Source: Liquidambar formosana (lineage: Eukaryota > Streptophyta > Magnoliopsida > Saxifragales > Altingiaceae). From it: a DNA stretch of 64,000 nt. The notes beneath the pieces are model-generated. The model was not told the origin of the DNA, ran no database searches, and was given only the letters and a program-made list of their open reading frames with translations. Positions within the stretch are counted from its first letter, which is position 1. The number at the start of each line of letters is the position of its first letter. Location of the stretch: the NCBI GenBank assembly GCA_039720395.1, contig CM077821.1, positions 62,001 to 126,000 on the forward strand, written 5' to 3'. The position numbers were made by a program, and so were the translations under genes. Shown in pieces: positions 27,446 through 39,194 of the stretch.

Positions 27446-30400
27446 CTACCTACAAGTTTGATTCTTGCTCTCATCAATCATATCATCATACTCCCAATCG
27501 GATCTTCTTCCAGAATCTGAATAGCAGATAAAGAAAGAAAAGATAATTAGCAAGCAGTCAAGGAAAATCCCTCTTGCAAAGAGAAAATAGTAATGCAACA
27601 GAAAATTGAGATATACTGGAGTCATCTGATCCTTCTGATATACCATAGCCATCTGATCCATCTGATCCCCCATGGGATGCATCTTCTTTTTCATTCTCAA
27701 AAGCCTCGGATGGAGACCAGCAACGTGAATCCTTAACTATTCTTGTGTTTGGCAAATCCAGTGGATTTTCAATCGACTTGCTGCTTCCAGAAATGTCTAA
27801 CCGTCTCAATTTTTTCAGGTTTGACAGATCTAGTATACCTTCCAGTGATGTGCAGCAGAATGACATGTTCAGTCGCTCCAAGGATTTCAGAAAGCTTAGG
27901 CCCTCAACTTTAGCTAACTTCTGGCAATAAGAAAGGTTTAGGTTTTTTAGCATTCCCAAATTTGACAGATCCAGTATATCCAGTGATGTGCAAAATGACA
28001 TGTCCAGTAGCTCCAAGGATTTTAGAAAGCTTAGGCCCTCAACTTTAGCTAACTTCTGGCAATGAGAAAGGTTTAGGTTTTTTAGCATTCCCAAATTTGA
28101 CAGATCCAGTATATCCAGTGATGTGCAAAATGACACGTCCAGTACCTCCAAGGATTTCAGAAAGCTTAGGCCCTCAACTTTAGCTAACTTCTCGCAACTA
28201 TAAAGGTTTAGGTTTTTTAGCATTCCCAAATTTGACAGATCCAGTATATCCAGTGATGTGCAAAATGACATGTCCAGTAGCTCCAAGGATTTCAGAAAGC
28301 TTAGGTCCTCAACTTTAGTTAACTCCCGGCAATGACGAAGGTGTAGGTTTTTTAGCATTCCCAAATTTGGCAGATCCAGTATATCCAGTGATGTGTAGAA
28401 TGATATCTTCAGTACCTTCAAGGATTTCAGAAAGCTTAGGCCCTCAACTTTAGCTAACTTCTGGCAACAAGAAAGGTCTAGGTTTTTTAGCATTCCCAAA
28501 TTTGATAGATCCAGTATACCTTCTAGTGATGTGCAGCATGACATGTTCAGTACCTCCAAGGATTTCAGAAAGCTTAGGCCCTCAACTTTAGCTAACTTCT
28601 CGCAACTATAAAGGTTTAGGTTTTTTAGCATTCCCAAATTTGACAGATCCAGTATATCCAGTGATGTGCAGAATGACATGTCCAGTACCTCCAAGGATTT
28701 CAGAAAGCTTAGGCCCTCAACTTTAGCTAACTTCCAGCAATGAGAAAGTTTTAGGTTTTTTTGCATTCCCAAATTTGACACATCCAGTATACCTTCCAGT
28801 GATGTGCAGGATGACACCTTCAGTAGCTCCAAGGATTTCAGAAAGCTTAGGCCCTCAACTTTAGCTAACTTCTGGCAACAAGAAAGGTCTAGGCCTTTTA
28901 GCATTCCCAAATTTGACAGATCCAGTATACCTTCCAGTGATGTGCAGGATGACATGTCCAGTACCTCCAAGGATTTCAGAAAGCTTAGGCCCTCAACTTT
29001 AGCTAACTTCTGGCAACAAGAAAGGTCTAGGTTTTTTAGCATTCCCAAATTTGATAGATCTAGTATATCCAGTGATGTGCAGAATAACATGTCCAGTTCC
29101 TCCAAGGATTTCAAAAAGCTTAGGCCCTCAACTTTAGCTAACTTCCGGCAATAAGAAAGGTCTAGGTTTTTTAGCATTCCCAAATTTGATAGATCTGATA
29201 ATCTGTATAGGGATTTACACCTTCTTATGGTCAAGTACCTTAAAGATTCATAATTTTCAAGCCCGTCAACATCAGCTAGCTTTTTGCATTTAATTACGGT
29301 CAACCTCGTCAACGATTCAACTTTCCCAAGGCATTTAATGTGCATTAGCTTAGAGCACCTTCTGACAAGTAAGGTTGACAAATTTTTCAAATTTGATAGA
29401 TCCGGTAATCTTTCCATTGATCTACTGCTGGAAATAGATAGGTTGATTAAACTTGAAGGAAGCCCCTGAATAGAATGAAGCTCGCGAGACCGTATAGAGA
29501 GTATCTTGAGCCGAGGAAGGTCACCAATCTCTACTGGTAGGGTGCTAATGCTGGTGTCGAGCAATGTCAAGAACTCCAATTCGGATAATTTCCCAATATC
29601 TGTAGGAATTTCCACCGGACGATAACAGTTGAAAAACTCTAAACTCTCCAGTTTAGGGAGACTTGGGAATGCCTTCATTGATCTGCATGTGACAACTAGA
29701 CTCGTTAAACTAGAGGGAAGCTCTGGCAGCCATTTAAGCGATCCTTCGTATAAATCAAGGGTTTCGAGTCTAGTAAGCTCACAAATGCTCTCTGGTAGGC
29801 TATCAATACCACTACCAGATAAATTCAAGATTCTCAGAGAGGATAGTCCCCTAATATCAGGAAATTCACCTTTCAATTTTTTACAATTTGAGGCGTTTAT
29901 CTCTTCAAGCTTTTTTAAATTTCCAATAGCATCGGGTAAATCTGTTATGGACTCACAAAATGAAATGTCAAGCACTCTCAAACTTGTTAGAGTCCCAATC
30001 GATGGGTCAATTTTAACCAAATCTTGACAGAATCTAAGAATCAACATCTCCAAAGCTGCAAATGTGGAAAAGTCGGGAGCTTGATCGAAGCCAGAACAAA
30101 ACGCGAGATTTAGAACTTTAAAATTTTTTGCCATCTGTAAAACAAAGAAAAAAAAATTCAATTTCCAAGAAGTACACAGAGATGGGGATGTAACAATATA
30201 AACAAGAGTAGAGATATTCTATGAGACCTTGATTTGATTCCACGATTCCCTGAAGTTTCTGAATTTGGTCCTAGATAGATCAAGAATGACCAAAGTCTTC
30301 AGATCAAAATTGGTTACCCTATAACGCTCAAACAACCCGTGCCATTTAAGCCATCTTAATTTTGGAAAATGATGCTTAAAATCTCCAACATATGCATCTC

Positions 30401-31551
30401 CAGCAGTTACTTGCTCTTCCAAAATATATTCTCCGTATTCTACTTCGAGATACCTTAGCCTTTTTAGTTGCCCAAATTCTTTAGGAAAAGGGGGATTAGA
30501 CTCCACACAGTCGGCTTGAACCTTGAACGCTTCAACCTTGACAGCTTCACGCTCTTGTGTTTCCTATCAATTGAAAACCACAAAATAAATATAGAATATT
30601 ACGGACTCCAAACAAAAACACATATGAATGATTTGTTTTAACCTTTTCTCTTTCGAAGAAAACATTAAGGATTATTTTTTTTTTCTACCTTTGACTGCAC
30701 ACATGATGCATGCTTATGTGCAACATCTTAGTTATTTTTTAGAGAGAAGTGTGGGATAGTGTATTAGTGTTGATATCAATGGATTTGAATTCAAACAAAT
30801 ATGATATTACTATTTTACCCCTTTTAATTTTGTAGTTACAAAATAATGATGGTTATATTTTGAGGTTTTAATTTCTTAGATAGTGAAGGGCTTTTATTTA
30901 TATATTTATTTTTATTTTTCCAAACGATAGGAGAACACATACTTACACATGCACTCATGCTTAGTTAAAACCAAAACCTCCGCAACCCTATATCCCTATT
31001 GGGATAGGACATACCATTAAACCCAAAAACCATTGATCAAAAAGTAAGAAATCAAAACCACTCAACCCTTAAATAATAATATAGAATATAGAATATAGAT
31101 AAATATAAATCTATCCAGCGTATTTTACCACTTGGGCTCGGGGTAAGGGCTTCTATCCGGGCAAATATTAAAGGGATTTTGTCATTTTGATTCCTTTTTC
31201 TTCTTTCTTTATAAAATAGAAATTGAAAAAAGAAATCAACATGTAAAACAAAGAGGGCTTTTCCCTTCAAAATGCAACTTTTAGTGCCCACGTGGCCATC
31301 CACTAGAGTAGCTCCATCAATTTTTGTTTGTAACGCATTTTACTTTATAACTAGGAAAGACCCGTGCAAATGCACGAAATAGGATAAAAAAATTTTGTAT
31401 AAAAATATCATGTTTTTTTAATGGAAACAATATCATGCTTTTGAATAGTACAAAATAAATAATAAATTTATACATATGAAAGAGAACATCTTTAAAATAT
31501 AGATCACGCAGATGAGGAAAGTCAATTAAGAAAATGTGATTTAATAGAGTT

Positions 31552-31596
<45 letters not shown>

Positions 31597-32225
31597 GAGT
31601 TTAAATTATAAGCTTTTAGGAAAATGTAATTTAATAGATTTTTTTTTTGTTTAAATTATAAATTTGGTTTAGGTCTCCTAATTAGATAATTATTGGGAAT
31701 ATTAGGTTTGTCTAAATCTCTTTATAAGAAGCTGGGAAGTTACGTTGGTGTAGGTGTCTTAAAGTAAAATTATTATAAAAATAAAAATAATTTGGAAATA
31801 TAAAAAAAAAGCCACATGGCTGCTATGCACATTTACTTTATTTAATATGTAGGATAAATTGCACTTTAAAAAAGGCCAAAAGAACCGTACCTCTACCAAA
31901 TTCTCACACATGGCAAAAATAGATTTTCAAAACTTTAAAATCCCATGACTTTCAATCTACATATTTGTTTTGGTAAAATTTATATTTCTACAATCTACTC
32001 ATCAAGATCTTCGAAACAAGACCAATCATGAATAGTAAGTTTTGAAAAGAAAAAATTTCAAGTTAGGCTTCTAGAAAATCTAGTTAAAATTAACTTAGAA
32101 AATCAAGTTAACATTAGCTTATTTGAATTGATGTTAACCTTCAATCAAGTTAATGTCAAATTGATTTTCAAAAATGAAGTTATCAACTTCAGATTGCAAG
32201 TTGCGATCAATTGTCCTCAAATTGA

Positions 32226-32271
<46 letters not shown>

Positions 32272-34852
32272 TATATGTATATACTGTGCATTGGCCCAAT
32301 GTACCCCGTAACCCACTAATGCATGGGGTACAACCCCTAATGCATGGTACTGATATAAGTTTGGTCACCCTCCAAAACGTAACTTTAATTGCATTAGTTC
32401 ACCCTCTAAAATTTTACTTATGACCTATATTTTGTGAAACCAACCATGGGATTAAATAGCCTTATCATGTAAGTGATGTATGCCAAAAATCAAGTTGATT
32501 CAAGACTAATTGCTATTCGATCCAAAACTTACTTTTTGTAAGCAATGACAATCGCTTGTTGTGGGCATTTATGGATGAAGCAATTTTTAATCTCGAATCA
32601 ACTTGATTTTTGGCATGCATCACCTTTAAAAATCAAATTGATCTGAGACTGATTGCTATTATATCCAAAACTTATTTGTAATCAATGACAATCACTCGTT
32701 GTGGACATTTATGGAAGAAGCAGTTTTTACTCTTGAATCAACTTGATTTTTGGCGTGCGTGACCTTCATATGATGCAAATCTAATTGAATGGTTGGTTTT
32801 ACAAAATTTAAGTCACATGTAGAGTTTTTGAGATAAAATAACGCAAATTAGGTTAGATTAATCTCATAAGAAGGAGACTCTATGTGTGTATATATATACT
32901 CTGCATTAGATTACATGAATGAGGAAACAAAAAATATGCTAAATAAAAGGAGGGTAAATTTCATAATGCAATAAGTTGTTACCTTACATGTCTCCATCGT
33001 CTTGGAGGCATCCTCATGAGACCACACCCTACTACGCTGCCACGGCTCTTCAGAATTTTCGCTGACAACACTCCTACCCAGGTCTCTAAGTTGATCATGC
33101 ATCCATATTATATTACCATCTCTGATTTTAACCAGACACTTGAGAACAAGCTCCTTAATCGCAACTCCTGCTGGATGAGCTTTATTTGCATCCCAGAAGT
33201 AAGAAGCAATACGTTTGTCCTCTCCAATGAAGAAACATGCAATATCAAGGAAGATCTGTCGTTGCCAATTAGGTAATGTATCATAACTTATTTTCAACTT
33301 TTTCTGGACATCCTCAGGCGGTATTTCTTTAAACATACGCAATATATCTGGCCAGATTGATTCCTCCTTATCACATAAATAGGATCCTATAACCTCAAGA
33401 GCCAAAGGAAGCCCAGCAGCAACATTTACAAAATCTCTAGAGAGACTATCATATTCTTCTGGAGGGGAGTCCCTCCTAAAGGCATGCTTGCTAAATAGTT
33501 GAAGAGAGTTATTATCTTTCATCGGCGGTGGTTCATAAATGCTATCTACCGCAATTTTATTTAGAACATGTATTACTCTTGTTGTAACTATGATCCTGCT
33601 TCCTGAAGCAAACCACTCACGCCTTCCTACAAGCTTTTCAAATTGATAAAAGGTATCAACATCATCAAGAACAATGAGAACTTTCTTTGTGCCAACTCCT
33701 CTTTTGATTTTCTCAAGTCCTTCGTTAACATTATCAATCTCGTCTCTTTCTTTTAGGATACCAGAGCAAAGTTCTTGTTGCAATTTAACAAGATTGTGGC
33801 GTTCTGACGACCTTTCTCGAATGTCTTTGATAAAGCTACAACCTTTACTGAAGCGCTCAGAGAGTTGGTTGAAGATGAACTGGGCGATTGTGGTCTTGCC
33901 AATACCACCCATGCCGGCGATTCCAACAATCCGTACATCACTCGAGCCAACATCTAAAAGACTCATCATTTTGTCTACGTGACCATCCATCCCAAAAAAT
34001 TCCTCAGGCACATCAATGAGGTAATTCTTCTTTAACTTTAACAAAACATGTGAAGTAACCCGACTTGCTAGTTCTCCTTGAAGCCTGCCAAACATAATTG
34101 ATATATCACAGTGAAAAACACAGCAAATCATAATGCCTAGAAACTTAATATAAAATTTAATCCTTACAAACTCTGGCCAAATTGGATCATACTATAAAAT
34201 AGGGGGTTTAGCAAGAGGGATGGAATTACCCATTAGTTTCTTTCTTCAATTCCAATCCCTTCAGTTCTCCAACCTTTTTGAGTGCATCCTTCCATTCCTG
34301 GACAGTCTTTTCATCGACATGCTTCTCGTGTTGGCGAAAGGCTTGATCATAAATCCCCCTTTGATGTCGTACATCCGAAGGCTTGACGTCGAAGAAAATA
34401 GGGAAAATCTCTTGGCCCATAGTTTCGTGACACTCGACCATCTGGGCGAGCTCAATTAGGCACCATTCACTAGAAGCATAATTCGGGGATAAGATTGGGA
34501 TGGAGATTTGCGATTCCTTGATTGCTTTGGGAAGCTCTGAACTGATCTTTTCTCCTACGCGAAGCTCATTATCGTCCTTAAAGGTGCGAATTCTCGCACC
34601 GACAAGAGAGGTGTAGAGGAAATCAGTAAAGGTTTGACGAGTGTCTTTGCCACAGAAACTCAGGAAGACTTCGTATTCCCCTACTAAGGCGGGGGCGGGG
34701 GCGGAGGTCGAGGCGGAGGCGGAGGCGGATGAGGTGTTCTCAGCAGCTCTGGGACTTGGGCTTCGTTTTCGCTTCTTCTCATTCCGATCGCAATCCATAT
34801 CGCTGGGACTTGGGCTTCGTTTTCGGTTCTTCTCATTCCGATCGCAATCCAT
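27446..34852 (-). CDS. TIR-NB-ARC-LRR resistance protein, L6-like
   Basis: Five exons: 34230-34852, 32983-34084, 30228-30563, 27617-30134 and 27446-27516, in frame throughout, about 1549 residues. The start is the first ATG; the open frame extends further upstream but only from a GTG. Residues 1-36 are two basic repeats, then an Ala/Ser linker. The TIR domain spans about 59-200, with catalytic-type Glu134 in WCLIEL; the usual FRG motif reads FCG. NB-ARC motifs: P-loop GMGGIGKTT (265-273), VLIVLDDVD, GSRIIVTTR, GLPLALEVIGS, FLDIACFFIGEDK and MHD (536-538). LRRs fill residues about 600-1480. The last exons encode a Gly/Ser/Asp-rich acidic tail. TNLs sense pathogen effectors, and their TIR domains cleave NAD+. 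No break is visible. The LRR style (KVEGL..LKSLE.L....CTSL) resembles flax L6; the recognised pathogen cannot be inferred. Confidence 0.93.
27826..29196 (-). repeat. Ten-unit LRR tandem array in the TNL gene
   Basis: Ten consecutive units of about 135-138 bp each encode two LRRs: SNLGMLKNL.LS.C.KLAKVE, then GLSFLKSLE.LDMS.CTSL(EG)ILDL. The plus-strand word 'cagaaagcttaggccctcaa' recurs in nearly every unit. Differences cluster in the residues around the beta-strand (for example SYCRK, SCCQK, SHCWK, YSCEK, RHCRE). Units fall into two length classes, SLDIL and SLEGIL. Confidence 0.95.
31553..31597. repeat. Poly-T tract in TNL intron 2
   Basis: About 45 consecutive T residues within the 2.4-kb intron between NB-ARC and LRR exons. 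Confidence 0.95.
32233..32270. repeat. (TA)n microsatellite
   Basis: About 18 TA dinucleotides in TNL intron 2. The sequence just after it resembles that near 8570-8620 ('gtaccccgtaacccactaat'-like). Confidence 0.9.
32395..32850. mobile_element. Fold-back element with internal duplication, in TNL intron 2
   Basis: Outer arms of about 130 bp are inverted: both contain 'gccaaaaatcaagttgattc' read inwards and 'gtgaaaccaacca'/'gtaaaaccaacca'. Between the arms a segment of about 145 bp is present twice ('actaattgctattcgatcc' and 'actgattgctattatatcc'). A related single arm lies at about 36215-36330. Confidence 0.6.
34684..34735 (-). repeat. GC-rich codon repeat encoding an Ala/Ser/Pro linker
   Basis: GGCGGA/GGCGGG trinucleotide-like repeats on the plus strand. 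On the coding strand they give the low-complexity linker between the basic N terminus and the TIR domain. Confidence 0.8.
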
Positions 34853-34855
34853 ATC
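34751..34855 (-). repeat. 54-bp tandem duplication encoding basic N-terminal repeats
   Basis: Copies 34751-34804 and 34805-34855 encode two successive peptides, each MDCDRNEK(N/K)RKRSPSP. The two copies differ at very few bases. The KRKRSPSP segment looks like a nuclear localisation signal. Confidence 0.9.
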
Positions 34856-35225
34856 CACAATACAAGCAGCTCGATCACCTCTTCGTCGTCGTAATTCAGT
34901 ATAGCCTTCAGACAGGATTTGAAAATTCAGATTCTGATTCACATGAAGTCGCAAAACAAGCAAACCTTGTTTCCTTCGACACACAAATAAAGCCTCTCTC
35001 TCTCCATCCTTTTTACTTCCACCAAATTTAGCAGTAGATTTCGTGGAAACAGCCGGGAAAAGGCTTTATCAATGTGAACTCATGACAATTGCTTAGAGAT
35101 TCCATGGAATAATTCCTCTCTCTCCAGAAACTAACAAGAAACGTCTGGTGGCGGAAAGATAGTGTTGATAAGGAAAGATAGCTCGATCACCTTTCTGTCT
35201 GAAGAAGTTGAAAACCTTTCGTTAG
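34856..35225. other. 5' flank and leader of the TNL gene
   Basis: The leader and promoter of the TNL should be here; no TATA box is convincing. About 35068-35150 matches 59462-59535 in the same orientation ('gtgaactcatgacaattgct', 'gagattccatgga'). Confidence 0.5.
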
Positions 35226-35847
35226 GGCTTTGCCTTGGATTCCTTCCGTGTCTTTAACTCTAAAGAAAGTTGTGGTATTTCTTTATTTTTTAAAAGAATA
35301 AAGAAGGGGGAACACCAATCTTGCCATTGGTGGTGGCCGGTGGTGGCATGTTTGCCTCCTTTAAAAACAAATAATAAATAATTAAATTTTAATGGGATTC
35401 TACCGTGGAACACAGAATTTGTTCACTATGCTTTTTCAATTGGCCTAATGCATATTGACCTTCCTATCCTTACACTCAATGGATTTTATTTCAAGTTTGT
35501 CGCTCTCAACTACAGCATATAAAAAAAATGATGAGAATCGTGGACTAAGGGAAAGTTCCATTGTGTTTTATAAAAAAACTTGATTAAGCTTTTGGAGAAT
35601 CGTGGTAGTGCTATTTTGCATTACCATTAAAAAAAGAATTGTGTGATGTTTTTGTGGCATATTTTTGTATCATAAAGGCTGAAAAATGAAAAATGACATA
35701 GGCACCACATACATTTATATTAAGCCATTAATTAGAATTGAATCACCACCAACCATATATATATTCTTTCCTCCTTAAAATTAGAGATTTGGTAAGCAGC
35801 CGTCTTTGACGTACCTTTCTTTATAGGTTGTCCATTCTTTCCTATAA
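35226..35847. repeat. Pieces of the right-hand repeat family
   Basis: 35229-35280 carries the unit-start word 'cttggattccttccgtgtct', also at 39110, 61785 and 63593 and, with an insertion, at 36390. 35320-35345 repeats 'accaatcttgccattggtgg'. 35551-35695 matches 55311-55455 and 62446-62570. 35452-35522 is an inverted copy of 38617-38682. Confidence 0.75.
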
Positions 35848-36092
35848 ATAAATGTATACATTATAAAGCAAATCAATAAGATAATATACTTTTCTTGAAT
35901 CTGCTGTTATCACTTTTACCTAGCATAGAGAGACAATGTCATGTATAGTTTGTAAATTTACCTAAGATAATACTTGCGACCTTAGGTTCTGCCACCACAT
36001 GCATTTATATTAAGCCATTAATTGGAAACCAGACCATAGTAAATTTCTAGAACAACTTGTAGACCATCAAGGCTATATTATAAAATTATAAA
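35848..36092. repeat. 245-bp direct repeat, left copy
   Basis: Matches 38249-38493 at about 92% by eye, offset 2401 bp and same orientation, from 'aataaatgtatacatt' to 'ctatattataaaattataaa'. Confidence 0.9.
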
Positions 36093-38248
36093 GGGTTAGA
36101 TCCGTGGACACAAGATTTGACACAAATTTTGACACAAATTTTTATAACTTTATCTGTGAAGCATATTTTGAGAAACCTAACGTTGGATATATTAGATAGT
36201 CTTCCTATGGAGACCATGCATGCCAAAAATCAAGTTGATCCGATATCGGTTGCCATTCGATCCAAAAAGTTGTATTGCTAGTTAACAAAAATATCATATT
36301 TATGAATGAAGCGGTTCTTAATCTCATATCAACAAAAATATCATATTTATCAGAAGAAGGGGACAGGGAAGTTCTTTGGTTAGGCTTGCCTTGGATTCCT
36401 TCCGTGTCTTTAGCATTGACCTTAAAGAGAAAGTTGTGCTCTTTCTTTATACTGAGAACAACCTTAGCACTTACCCAAAAAAAAAATAAATAAATAAATA
36501 AATAACTTTAGTTAGTTTCAAAGTGTTGACTACCTCGATTTGACTAGCTACTTTAGATCAATTGCTAATTCACTTAAAGGAATCCTAGCTAATTAATTAC
36601 AATTGTGCAATGGGTGCAGTTACTTTTCAGGTTTTAACTTACACTTAGTATTAGTAAATATCCATTTGGAGCCGTAGTGAGTTAAGTCTTGAACTAGGTC
36701 CTTTGATTCAAATTTCAATGTACCACACACATAGAGTACGGGAAATTTTCTAGGTTCTGGTCTGGGTTGCGCGTTAAACAGTCATATGCACATATCTTGT
36801 ATCATGAGTATTTTTAGAGAATAACCAATTTTCTCACAGTAGCGACCTTACTACTATACTCACTTAGGTGAGGCTTCCAAGGGTGATCTGTAATCAACAC
36901 CCTACAGAATTCTTGTGTTGGACTCATTCAAAGCTTAACTCTTCCTAAACCATCACAGTTCTGAGCACTATCATCGTAGGCATGGGACCAGGAATACCCT
37001 CAAAATATTTTAGTGCTCCTACTAGTCACCCACAGCTTTGTTTTTAGCCATTGAACCCCTTTCATGTGATCTCCAATTACAAAGGTTGGGTGTCCACTGT
37101 GATGACTTATTTTATAAGCTTTACTCCCATTCCCCTCGATGATTTGGATTTAACCTACGCGTTAATCTTGAGGCAATCACTCAAAAAGAGTTACGGAGTC
37201 TATCAATTTTATAATGCCTCCTTTATTTATTTTTTATTTATTTATTTATTTGTTAATATGGCTTTTAGCCATATTTTATGCTTCATATTGTGTGTTTCAA
37301 ATATGTACTTTACATGTATGGTATGATTCTTAACATTGTATGTGCTTTTCACTTCTGTTTTCTCAATACAGATGATTCTGTATAAAATATTAACATGAGT
37401 ATATCATGAATTTATGTTATTGACCTTCCTGGATTCATGTCAATAATTTATAAAGCAGTCTCACCATACAAGCAAGATAACATCAATATAATTCACCATC
37501 ACATTTGTGAAATATTTTTATTTCATTATTTTCATTTCTATGAGAAATTGAAAATACTAACATAATGCAAAATTATTTACTAGCATTTCCAATGTTAATA
37601 CCTCTATTTTACATGCTGAAAATAGCATTAAGGCAACTTTACAACATATACACAAGATTGACAAAATATCATTCATCTCTTGTTTTTTTTGTTTTTTTAA
37701 ATACACCGTTATAATCTCAAATTGTGCATCCCCACAATTTTTCTTATAAATATTGTCAATCACTAAATTAGCACGTGATATCCAAACAATTTGCATTCAT
37801 ATTGAACCACGTAAATAAAATAATAATTTCACATGGAAATGATTTATAATATATAACAAAGTACATCATTTAATTATCACCCCCACATTATAACAATTTT
37901 TGTTAAATGCCACATACAATGAACATTGTTCAATAGAACCCCACATTGAAATAATATTCATAACATTCCACAATCAGGATTGTTTTATGACAACTCATAA
38001 AAATTATTTTATTTTCATTTCAATTTTATGGTATAGGCCAACATGTAATATAATAAAAAATATCATGTGATTTCATCCAAAGTGCATATTGATTTCAACA
38101 TTTTATTTTATTTTATTTAAATACAAGGATGAAACGGGCTTGAATGCCTGGTATGATTAAAAGCTCATCTCAAGTATTAAACTCAAGCATAACTATTGTA
38201 AGTCCAACAAATGTGCTGATATTAATGCACCTATTTGGATGGAGCATT
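36093..38248. other. Spacer between direct repeats; no gene
   Basis: Contains a fold-back-like arm near 36215-36330, a diverged unit-start word near 36380-36440, (TTTA)n at about 37215-37250 and AT-rich anonymous sequence. No coding signal. Confidence 0.4.
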
Positions 38249-38493
38249 AATAAATGTATACATTGTAAAGCAAATCAATAAGATAATATATTTTTCTTGA
38301 ATATGATGTTACCACTTTTACCTAGCATAAAGAGACAGTGTCATGTATAGTTTGTGAATTTACCTAAGATAATACTTGTGACCTTAGGTTCTGCCACCAC
38401 ATACATTTATACTAAGCCATTAATTGGAAACCAGACCATAGTAAATTTCTAGAACAACTTGTAGACCATCAAGGCTATACTATAAAATTATAA
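38249..38493. repeat. 245-bp direct repeat, right copy
   Basis: Partner of 35848-36092. Confidence 0.9.
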
Positions 38494-38616
38494 ATATCAT
38501 AATATAGGTAAGAGGTTCTATATTGTTTGCTTGTACTCCTCATATATGACTCACCAGCTTGAAGTTCATTAGCCTGCTGGGATATCTGGGGAAAGTAAAA
38601 TTACGCTTTGATATAT

Positions 38617-39194
38617 GCTGTAGTTGAGAACGACAAACTTGAAATAAAATATATGCATTGAGTGTAAGGATAGTGAAGTTTATTCAAAGCATTTCAATCA
38701 TGTAGGTGCAATGAAAGATGGCATTGTCTTAGAACTAATGGTTTACCATTATAGGCAACAACATTTTACCTTCAGGGCTGCAAATGCAGGATGTTGATCG
38801 ATCTAGCTGTTGGCACAAAACAGAGCATTCATTGTCCTAAATTGCCCACTAAATGTCATCATAAGTTTGTAACATGTTTGATTTGTTTAAGAAGGAGAGT
38901 TGCATGGAGTGAGAAATTGGTAAGAATGATAATAATATATGGTGGAATAGGAATTTGTAATACGTTAAACAATGATGTGAAATATTAGTCTCGGAATAAA
39001 ATTAATGTTAGGGCTGGTTTGGTATCAAGCGTACTTTACGCATTTATGGGGGCTTGTTCGGTATCCGCTTAGAGAAAGAAGAGATGGGGAGGTTCTTTTG
39101 ATTAGGCTTGCCTCGGATTCCTTCCGTGTCTTTAACTTTGAAGAAAGTTGTGGTCCTTTTTTTTTTTTTTCCTTCAAAAATAAAGAATGCCTTT
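38617..39194. repeat. Partial repeat unit, cut by the retrotransposon
   Basis: 38640-39060 matches 62590-63150 over its length ('gtgtaaggatagtgaagttt', 'ggcacaaaacagagca', 'gaaatattagtc', 'acgcatttatgggggcttgt'). A new unit starts near 39088 and is broken at 39194 by the Tat element; it resumes at 54231. Confidence 0.85.

Noticed and set aside
27826..29196. CRISPR-like regular array
   Set aside because: The repeated units are coding LRRs in a plant gene, with no spacers.
27745..30027. Plus-strand open frames opposite the LRR exon
   Set aside because: They repeat with the LRR period and are complements of the LRR codons; the minus strand gives a complete resistance protein.
34853..34984. Upstream extension of the TNL first exon by 44 residues
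   Set aside because: That frame begins with GTG, not ATG; the first ATG is at 34852.
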